NCBI GenBank assembly: GCA_020832235.1
Contig: JAFIEZ010000015.1
Coordinates: forward strand, 151,105-215,104
Direction of reading: 5' to 3'
DNA: 64,000 nucleotides
Origin: Bacteroidota bacterium
GTDB taxonomy: Bacteria; Bacteroidota; Rhodothermia; Balneolales; HLUCCA01
Of the stretch, positions 58,802 through 64,000 are shown in pieces. A program made the translations under genes and the position numbers. Under the pieces are notes generated by a model. That model had not been told where the DNA came from. It did no database searches and was given only the letters and a program-made list of their open reading frames with translations. Position 1 is the first letter of the stretch. Every line of letters starts with the position of its first letter.

Positions 58802-59230
58802 ATGTCAACCAATTTAAACAATGAATTAAGGAATACACCATTGAAACGTACATTTTATACCGTCGTTCGACTGCTGCTTGCGCTGATTTTCATTCCCAGT
58901 GCGTTTATATCGCTCTTTCTTCCACCGAGTGAGATGGGACTAAGTGCGGAAGCTACACAAATCGTGGAAAATCTATGGGCTATAGGGTACCTCATGTACA
59001 TTGTGAAGACCGTTGAACTTGTAGCGGGCATTATGTTTTTAACCAACCGATACGTCAAGCTGGCTTGCATCATCATCATGCCTGTAGTTGTGAATATCCT
59101 GATGTTGGCCCTGTTTAAAGATTGGTCCGGCTTGTTCTTAAGCATTCCGATGTTTCTGATGGTGCTGTATTTAGTTAAGGAAAACTGGGATTCGTACAAG
59201 TTTTTACTCTTGCCATTAGGTAAATTATAG
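58802..59230 (+). CDS. DoxX-like membrane protein
   Basis: 142 residues with four membrane helices (FYTVVRLLLALIFIPSAFISLF; LWAIGYLMYIVKTVELVAGIMFLT; YVKLACIIIMPVVVNILMLALF; WSGLFLSIPMFLMVLYLVKENW). The pattern fits DoxX/DoxD-type small quinone-oxidase-like membrane proteins. It lies 61 bp after the Crp/Fnr gene, on the same strand. Exact role unknown. Confidence 0.78.
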   Translation: MSTNLNNELRNTPLKRTFYTVVRLLLALIFIPSAFISLFLPPSEMGLSAEATQIVENLWAIGYLMYIVKTVELVAGIMFLTNRYVKLACIIIMPVVVNILMLALFKDWSGLFLSIPMFLMVLYLVKENWDSYKFLLLPLGKL

Positions 59231-59243
59231 TTTACCTTTTTAG

Positions 59244-59432
59244 ATGAAATGCTCAGAAGCCTACAGGATTTTGATTAAGGACGGATGGTACCCTGTATCA
59301 CAGAAGGGTTCACACGTTAAATTGAAACATGACACCAAAGAGGGAATCATCATTTTCCCGAACCATGGAAGTCAGGAATTGGGTAAAGGGCTTCAGATAA
59401 AATTGTTCAAACAAGCAGGTATAAAGCCATGA
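59244..59432 (+). CDS. hicA: HicA mRNA interferase toxin
   Basis: 62 residues: KCSEAYRILIKDGWYPVSQKGSHVKLKHDTKEGIIIFPNHGSQELGKGLQIKLFKQAGI. dsRNA-binding-like HicA fold with the catalytic His in QKGSHVKL and the second conserved FPNHGSQELGKG loop. Its stop overlaps the hicB start (ATGA). Confidence 0.92.
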   Translation: MKCSEAYRILIKDGWYPVSQKGSHVKLKHDTKEGIIIFPNHGSQELGKGLQIKLFKQAGIKP

Positions 59433-59818
59433 GAAAGTATCCTACGTTTATTAATGTTACCGTTGAGAAAACAGAAACGGGCTTTTCAGCTATGGCCGAG
59501 CAGTTCAGTGTGTACACAACTGGCAGAGATATCGCTGATTTGTATTCTAATCTTATTGAATCACTCAATTTCGCTTTAGAGGACGAAGGATATGAGGTTT
59601 CCACCAAACAACTGAAGCTGAATCTGGACTTACAACAGTTTTTTAAACACTATAAAGTGCTCAATGCCAATTTTTTAGCGAAAAGAATTGGCATGAATCC
59701 GACGCTTTTATCGCAATACGTTTCAGGTAAGAAACAGCCTTCGCCAAAACAGGTTCAGAAAATCGTCAATGGCATTCAAAAAATAGGCCGAGAACTCTCC
59801 GAGCTCAGTCTGGTATAA
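59429..59818 (+). CDS. hicB: HicB antitoxin
   Basis: 129 residues. Degenerate RNase-H-like HicB core at the N-terminus (INVTVEKTETGFSAMAEQFSVYTTGRDIADLYSNLIESLNFALEDEGYEVS) and a C-terminal Cro/CI-type HTH (NANFLAKRIGMNPTLLSQYVSGKKQPSPKQVQKIVNGIQKIGREL) that represses the operon. A fragment of this gene lies at 47765. Confidence 0.92.
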   Translation: MRKYPTFINVTVEKTETGFSAMAEQFSVYTTGRDIADLYSNLIESLNFALEDEGYEVSTKQLKLNLDLQQFFKHYKVLNANFLAKRIGMNPTLLSQYVSGKKQPSPKQVQKIVNGIQKIGRELSELSLV

Positions 59819-59860
59819 AAAGCGTTTTTCAAGAAGTGTAGCGGAGTGCCGATTACCACC

Positions 59861-60865
59861 TCAAAACTCCTTCAACGCGAATGCATGCTCATAACTGATG
59901 ATGCTTTTATCGGGAATATGATGTTTCCAGGCATCCTCCACATGACTCAGTTCAATGGTGTCTTTGGTGCTGATATCCTTAAAGTGGGATGCAACCTGCT
60001 GCAAAACCTGTAGCTCCGTTTCAGAGAACAGGTCTGATTTAAACGGTCGGTCTGACCTGGACTTTAGCTTCTCCCCGGAGTATCCGGTAGAAAATTCCGT
60101 GATATCCAGTTGGATCACATCGCTATTTGCCAGGTATTCGAGAATACTCTGATAATTATTCGGAACAGGACCGTAATGGATCGCCCTGTAACGAACTCCG
60201 CTTATCGAAAAGCAATGCTGTTTATACATCAGGAAGTCCGCATAAAAAAGGAGTTTGTTCAATTTGGTTTTGAATGGCTCCAGCTTCTGGGAGAAATAGA
60301 CAATCATTTCGGCAAGCTTCTCAAAACTCGGTTTTTTGTATCCGGAGTAGACATCAGCTGCAGGATTACCCAGCAAATACGCTTTAAAATTGGATTCCTT
60401 ACTATTACGTGCGAATTCATCTTCCAATGCGGATGCTCTTTGAATGTAGCTCCGTTTCAGAGCATCATCCAGAGACCCTGAAAGCTGTACCAACTGTTTA
60501 AAATAGCTCGGGTCAGCGACCATTTGGATCAACTTTGCATTTGCTGCAGTAGGAATCTCACCAGACTCATATTGGCGGTAGCTGTTAACTCCGAATCCGA
60601 GGATTTCAGACATTTTAGCCGCCGACAAGCCATACTGATGACGGATGCTGCTGATTTCGTCTGGAAAGGGGATATTAAACCGCTCACGGTACTGGTTATA
60701 CACCTGTTGCAGGTTTAACTCATCCAGAGTGGTAGTAGTAAATTGCTCTCCACTATTTTCGCATCTATAAAAATGATAGGTAATTTCGAAGGTTTCCTTG
60801 CGGAAGGCCATTGACCGACGTTCTGTTGTCAACACCATGTCACGACCGGTAACAGGACTTTTCAT
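59861..60865 (-). CDS. Panacea (DUF4065/SocA) antitoxin with MqsA-like HTH
   Basis: 334 residues. N-terminal ~55: YgiT/MqsA-like region (SPVTGRDMVLTTERRSMAFRKETFEITYHFYRCENSGEQFTTTTLDELN) in which the zinc Cys pairs are largely lost. Residues ~65-110: HTH (IPFPDEISSIRHQYGLSAAKMSEILGFGVNSYRQYESGEIPTAANAKLIQ). From ~185: Panacea domain (SFEKLAEMIVYFSQKLEPFKTKLNKLLFYADFLMYKQHCFSISGVRYRAIHYGPVPNNYQSILEYL). Panacea proteins are versatile antitoxins that pair with many toxins. Its partner just upstream is a collapsed MqsR-like gene, so it appears orphaned. Confidence 0.88.
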   Translation of the reverse strand: MKSPVTGRDMVLTTERRSMAFRKETFEITYHFYRCENSGEQFTTTTLDELNLQQVYNQYRERFNIPFPDEISSIRHQYGLSAAKMSEILGFGVNSYRQYESGEIPTAANAKLIQMVADPSYFKQLVQLSGSLDDALKRSYIQRASALEDEFARNSKESNFKAYLLGNPAADVYSGYKKPSFEKLAEMIVYFSQKLEPFKTKLNKLLFYADFLMYKQHCFSISGVRYRAIHYGPVPNNYQSILEYLANSDVIQLDITEFSTGYSGEKLKSRSDRPFKSDLFSETELQVLQQVASHFKDISTKDTIELSHVEDAWKHHIPDKSIISYEHAFALKEF

Positions 60866-60867
60866 AG

Positions 60868-60966
60868 TTACTTTTTTAAAGGGTAGCTCATCTGGAACTC
60901 GGCGGGAATTCCCATTTTTGCCTTAAAGTCACGCAAAAAAGCTCTTACTTCCGATTCCGATGGCAT
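60868..60966 (-). pseudogene. Collapsed MqsR-family toxin remnant
   Basis: 32 codons ending 2 nt before the Panacea start: MPSESEVRAFLRDFKAKMGI joined to PAEFQMSYPLKK. The first part fits the N-terminal helix of MqsR toxins (V..FL.DFK.KM) and the end fits the C-terminal strand/tail (I.F...YPLK). MqsR is ~100-115 residues, so about 70-80 codons between them appear deleted in frame. Family assignment rests on these short matches and on the MqsR-Panacea neighbourhood. Confidence 0.6.
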
Positions 60967-61015
60967 GTGTTATTTTACTTCGTCAAACAAGGCACAAACC
61001 CAATTGACAAAGTTC

Positions 61016-61027
61016 AACTATATAGTT
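61016..61027. promoter_or_regulatory. Palindrome upstream of mqsR-like/Panacea operon
   Basis: AACTATATAGTT, perfect 12-bp palindrome, followed by a second TTTTATAGTTTA string at ~61060-61071 in a very AT-rich stretch between divergent operons. Possible operator for the HTH of the Panacea protein. Confidence 0.5.
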
Positions 61028-61138
61028 TATAAAAATTATAATATAATACAATATTTCAATTTTATAGTTTATTTTACACAATCACTAGTGGTGCAGTTGC
61101 CACACTAAATCACTGTCCTAGTAACACAGACCAACCTC

Positions 61139-62122
61139 ATGGATAATCGATTTGCGGCCATAATTCAGCTAATAAAACTATCTCGCACTAATGCCATAAA
61201 AGCTGTAAATGCTGAACTTATCAACCTCTATTGGAACATCGGAGAATATATCAGCAAAAAAATTGAACAATCAGAATGGGGCGACTCAGTGGTGACGGAA
61301 CTAGCCAACTTCATTAAGGCACATGAACCGGAAATAAAAGGTTTCTCTGACAAAAATTTGTGGAGAATGAAGCAATTTTACGAGACCTATAAAGGGTATC
61401 CAAAACTCTCACCTCTGGTGAGAGAAATTAGTTGGACAAACAATCTGCTGATTTTTTCAAGGTGTAAAACCATGGAAGAAATGGAGTTTTACCTCAAATA
61501 CGTAAAACAAGAAAATTATAGCAAACGTGAACTCGACCGACAAATATCTGCAAGCCTGTTCGAGCGGACTATGATTGGCAGTTCTAAACTCTCACCAACG
61601 GTGAGAGAAAGTAACAGAGATATTTCCAATACCTTCAAAGACAGCTATGTATTTGAGTTTTTGAACTTACCTGAACCACACAGTGAGAGCGAATTGCAAC
61701 GTGGACTTGTAAGACAGATGAAAAACTTCATTCTTGAACTTGGGAAAGATTTTCTATTCATAGGAGAAGAATATAAGTTACAAGTTGGCAACAGCGACTT
61801 TTATGTTGACTTACTTTTCTATCATCGTGGCCTACAATGCCTCGTCGCTTTTGAGCTTAAAGCAGATAAGTTTAGACCTGACCACTTGGGACAGCTTAGC
61901 TTTTATTTGGAAGCTTTGGATCGAGACGTCAGGAAACCAAATGAAAATCCGAGCATTGGAGTTTTACTTTGCAAGGATAAAGACAGTGAAGTTGTTGAAT
62001 ATGCTTTAAGCAATAGCCTCTCCCCAACAATGATTGCAGAGTACAAAACACAACTACCAGACAAAAAGCTCCTACAGCAAAAACTACACGAATTGTTTGA
62101 CGATGAAGTGGGTGATCAATAG
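61139..62122 (+). CDS. DUF1016 (YhcG-type) PDDEXK nuclease
   Basis: 327 residues. DUF1016 N-terminal domain (RTNAIKAVNAELINLYWNIGEYISKKIEQSEWGDSVVTELANFIKAHEPEIKGFSDKNLWRMKQFYETY) and a C-terminal PD-(D/E)XK nuclease (GEEYKLQVGNSDFYVDLLFYHRGLQCLVAFELKADKFRPDHLGQLSFYLEALD), with the D in FYVDLLFYH and ExK in FELKADKF. A direct heptad, SKLSP(T/L)VRE, appears twice (about 90 and 155). Family members occur in restriction and defence settings and with TA genes. Alone here. Confidence 0.88.
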   Translation: MDNRFAAIIQLIKLSRTNAIKAVNAELINLYWNIGEYISKKIEQSEWGDSVVTELANFIKAHEPEIKGFSDKNLWRMKQFYETYKGYPKLSPLVREISWTNNLLIFSRCKTMEEMEFYLKYVKQENYSKRELDRQISASLFERTMIGSSKLSPTVRESNRDISNTFKDSYVFEFLNLPEPHSESELQRGLVRQMKNFILELGKDFLFIGEEYKLQVGNSDFYVDLLFYHRGLQCLVAFELKADKFRPDHLGQLSFYLEALDRDVRKPNENPSIGVLLCKDKDSEVVEYALSNSLSPTMIAEYKTQLPDKKLLQQKLHELFDDEVGDQ

Positions 62123-62268
62123 AGACACTCAACACCGTTCAACACGTGTTTATCGCCAGACAAGGCCAGAAAAATGTGGATATTTATGAGCGACTCGGTT
62201 ATGAACTCATCGAGCGGAATGCATCCGACGAAATAACCATCTATCACATGTTCAAGGCGAAAAGCTGA
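62122..62268 (+). pseudogene. C-terminal acetyltransferase (GNAT-like) fragment
   Basis: Frame reads ETLNTVQHVFIARQGQKNVDIYERLGYELIERNASDEITIYHMFKAKS. The N-x-x-x-YERLGYELIER motif is the usual end of GNAT acetyltransferases. No N-terminal part exists; the frame begins inside the stop region of the DUF1016 gene. Confidence 0.6.
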
Positions 62269-62302
62269 CTTTTGCTTGAAGCCTGATGTAAACTAAGTAA
62301 CA

Positions 62303-62608
62303 ATGGACACACTTAACCTACTGGTTGGATTATTCATGATTGGGATGGGGTTTTTAGTCAAGAGATTCCCCAACCTCATTGCCGGTTACAACACCATGTC
62401 CGCCGAGAAAAAGAAAAATGTAGATATTGAGGGCCTATCGACGCACATGCGGAATGGATTCATCGCCATCGGACTGACCATCATCGTTGGGTACTACCTA
62501 TTCAAATGGATGGGTATCATGTTCATTGCCGAATCCATGATCATCATCGCGACATTGGGCGGATTAGTGATACTGCTGATTCAAGCCCGGAAATTTGATA
62601 AGAATTAA
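62303..62608 (+). CDS. DUF3784 small membrane protein
   Basis: 101 residues with three membrane helices (LNLLVGLFMIGMGFLVKRFPNLIAGY; FIAIGLTIIVGYYLFKWMGIMFI; SMIIIATLGGLVILLIQ) and the DUF3784 motif GYNTMSAEKKKNVDIEGL between the first two. Function unknown. Its last codons and stop are part of a 52-bp tandem repeat. Confidence 0.85.
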   Translation: MDTLNLLVGLFMIGMGFLVKRFPNLIAGYNTMSAEKKKNVDIEGLSTHMRNGFIAIGLTIIVGYYLFKWMGIMFIAESMIIIATLGGLVILLIQARKFDKN

Positions 62609-62712
62609 TGTCGGCGTGGTGATTATGCTGATTCAAGCCCGGAAATTTGATAAGAATTAAAGACGGCGTGATGAATATGCTCGTTCAAGCCCGGAAGTTT
62701 GATCGGAATTAA
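62579..62712. repeat. 52-bp tandem repeat of the DUF3784 gene 3' end, 3 copies
   Basis: ATTCAAGCCCGGAAATTTGA... to the stop (62579-62608) recurs at 62631-62660 and, with three changes, at 62683-62712. The exact 52-bp period includes the spacer (tgtcggcgtggtgattatgct / agacggcgtgatgaatatgct). Only the first copy is in the gene; later copies follow the stop. Confidence 0.92.
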
Positions 62713-62979
62713 AGGCTTCTCGGAGCGTGTAAGCCTCACCGATATAAGCCTTCCCGCTAAAGGAGGATGTAAGCACCCACCGATAATGGAGGATGTCAAT
62801 CTCCCCGATATTCGACATGGCAAAAAAGACCTCCTGACCATACTGCAAGTAATGCTAGTTTGAATAACTCAGCCACAGCCAATTAAAATGCGTTACACTT
62901 TGCAGATGCCGCCCGAAAATACTATACTGATTTTGCTGTCAAGATGGGCGCTCAACTGGACTGCATTTAAAACTTACGT

Positions 62980-63369
62980 CATGGCATCCTCCACTCCGGA
63001 TAAGGAAAAAATTACACCTGAGAAATCCGGGAAGGTCGATGTGGATATAGACATAGACCAGGGAAGAACCAAGAACCACCAATTTGGTGGGATGTATTCA
63101 GCAACAAGTATTCAGACCCTATTTCGGAAAGCCTTGAAAGAATGCAAGATCAACAAAAAAGCAATGGTACACACCTTGCGACACAGTTATGCAACACATT
63201 TATTGGAAAGTGGCACCTATTTACGCATTATTCAAGAGCTGTTGGGACATGAAGCAGTAAAACGACCGATTCGAAGCGAAGCCGAGAACCGCGCAGCGCT
63301 ATGTATACTCATGTGAGTCAACAAACCAAACAAAAAATACCAAACCCACCGGACCAGCTAGGCCTGTAA
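62980..63369 (+). pseudogene. Tyrosine recombinase C-terminal relic with inserted 30-odd bases
   Basis: Reads [19 protein letters not shown]...[56 protein letters not shown]: box II Arg (LRHSY) and LGHE of Bacteroidetes tyrosine recombinases. After AGTAAAACGACC about 35 extra bases (gattcgaagcgaagccgag...) replace the short E-I link; the catalytic-Tyr end YTHVSQQTKQKIPNPPDQLGL then appears in another frame to the TAA at 63367. The N-terminal domains are missing. Not active as it stands. Confidence 0.83.
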
Positions 63370-63470
63370 TATTCCGCAACAATCCTGCGCATATCATTCC
63401 ATATAGGTGTGATAAACAGATGTTTATTGCGTATATAGACACGTTGGCAGTAATTTGAAACAGTACACTC

Positions 63471-64000
63471 ATGGAGGATTTAAAAACATATTTGGTAAAA
63501 ATCTCATCCCTCACCCAAGAGGATTGGAATTTAACATTACAATCCTTCAAAGAGGAAAAGTATAAGAAAGGCGACTATTTTATTAAAGAGGGAGGATACA
63601 GCAACAAAGTATCTTTTGTATCAAAGGGTTTGTTCAAACTGTACTACTTGGTTGAAGGACAGGAAAAGATCATGTTGTTCTTCACTGAAGGACAGTTTTT
63701 AACTGACTACTTCGGATATCTGACTCAAACGCCCTCTATACGCCCCATAGTGGCGCTGGAAGACTCGGTAGTCTATACCATCTCACGTGACAAGTTGAAC
63801 CACCTTACAGAAGCATCCCAAACTTGGTCAAAGATAGCACGGATTATGGCAGAAAGGGCCTATATTATAGCTGTTCAAAGAGCCAATAGACTGCTCCACG
63901 ATGACTTTGATACTCGTTTTATCACCTTTATGGCCGAGTATCCCTCACTTTTGCAGAGAGTTCCTCAATATATGCTAGCTTCTTATCTTGATATGACCCC
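63471..64000 (+). CDS. Crp/Fnr-type regulator (runs off the window)
   Basis: 176 codons in the window: MEDLKTYLVKISSLTQEDWNLTLQSFKEEKYKKGDYFIKEGGYSNKVSFVSKGLFKLYYLVEGQEKIMLFFTEGQFLTDYFGYLTQTPSIRPIVALEDSVVYTI, a cNMP-binding beta roll of the Bacteroidetes Crp/Fnr type, followed by the dimer helix and the start of the winged helix (QYMLASYLDMTP). Full N-terminus, unlike the gene at 58264. It begins 33 bp after TTATTGCGTATATA, the string that also ends the other recombinase relic. Confidence 0.88.
   Translation, partial: MEDLKTYLVKISSLTQEDWNLTLQSFKEEKYKKGDYFIKEGGYSNKVSFVSKGLFKLYYLVEGQEKIMLFFTEGQFLTDYFGYLTQTPSIRPIVALEDSVVYTISRDKLNHLTEASQTWSKIARIMAERAYIIAVQRANRLLHDDFDTRFITFMAEYPSLLQRVPQYMLASYLDMT

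Noticed and set aside
62657..62848. Small minus-strand gene after DUF3784
   Set aside because: The reading GQEVFFAMSNIGEIDILHYRWVLTSSFSG looks protein-like but runs into the 52-bp tandem repeat and has no partner or homologue I can name.
62888..62950. Separate gene ending YYTDFAVKMGAQLDCI
   Set aside because: A 20-odd codon C-terminal-looking string just before the recombinase relic; too short for any assignment.
47702..63470. Integron attC sites between cassettes
   Set aside because: I looked for paired RYYYAAC/GTTRRRY boxes with intervening dyads between the small genes and found no consistent set. A covariance-model search would be needed to settle it.
1..64000. tRNA or rRNA genes
   Set aside because: No cloverleaf with a CCA-type acceptor end or T-loop GTTCGAATC pattern, and no rRNA-like stretch, was found by eye.

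Overview
The window looks like a chromosomal segment of a Bacteroidota/Rhodothermota-type bacterium, most likely a Balneolaeota-like lineage. Two secreted proteins (43.9 and 54.5 kb) end in the Por-secretion/type IX C-terminal tail (NPFNP..T.IR...) typical of this group. Other supporting signs are RHS proteins of the Bacteroidetes style, an S74-type surface protein, a 7TMR-DISM hybrid sensor kinase, Abi_2, Panacea/DUF4065 and MqsR-like genes. The phylum assignment is inference from protein style; there is no rRNA gene here. No tRNA, rRNA or CRISPR array was seen.

Layout. 0-13 kb (AT-rich, accessory): start of a flavoprotein, a DUF262-DUF1524 nuclease-like protein, a decayed AAA_14/DUF4143 ATPase, a broken parDE pair, RHS and hipA debris, an XRE regulator with a RelE-like pair, higBA, hipBA, then a minus-strand row of displaced RHS C-terminal toxin tips each followed by a candidate immunity gene, and an Abi_2 protein. 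13-33 kb (GC-rich, core-like): a secreted S9 peptidase, vapBC, a giant beta-propeller amidohydrolase, a two-component system with a CzcCBA-type RND efflux operon, and two more secreted amidohydrolase genes, one of them a tandem fusion. 33-43.6 kb: sulfurtransferase, PNPOx-like, DUF502, DUF697 and CoA-binding housekeeping genes interleaved with two antitoxin/PIN modules, two paralogous HigB/(HTH-ImmA peptidase) modules, a frameshifted HigBA-like pair, YjdI and DUF1697. 43.8-56.5 kb: secreted/surface proteins, an intact AAA_14/DUF4143 ATPase, relics, an IS30 remnant, a hybrid kinase and an Lnt-like enzyme. 56.7-64 kb: a decayed second copy of YjdI-DUF1697, then a HigBA-like pair, Crp/Fnr regulators, DoxX, hicAB, a Panacea antitoxin with a collapsed MqsR toxin, a DUF1016 nuclease, DUF3784 and a broken tyrosine recombinase.

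How it works together. The GC-rich block reads as protein and peptide scavenging (secreted peptidase plus amidohydrolases) and divalent metal export under two-component control. The accessory blocks are dominated by toxin-antitoxin and conflict genes in all states of decay, with many deletions that end in short direct repeats. At least three segments exist as a second, collapsed copy elsewhere in the window: 4.66-4.88 kb from 6.4-8.6 kb; 56.7-57.4 kb from 40.7-43.6 kb; 47.8-48.2 kb from 59.6-63.2 kb. The strongest structural observations are: a 25-bp direct repeat that brackets exactly the 7.9-kb sensor/efflux block; a four-copy, 11-bp-phased operator in front of the efflux genes; the array of orphan RHS toxin/immunity tips; and the dissected, microhomology-joined remnants of hipA, DUF1697 and mqsR.
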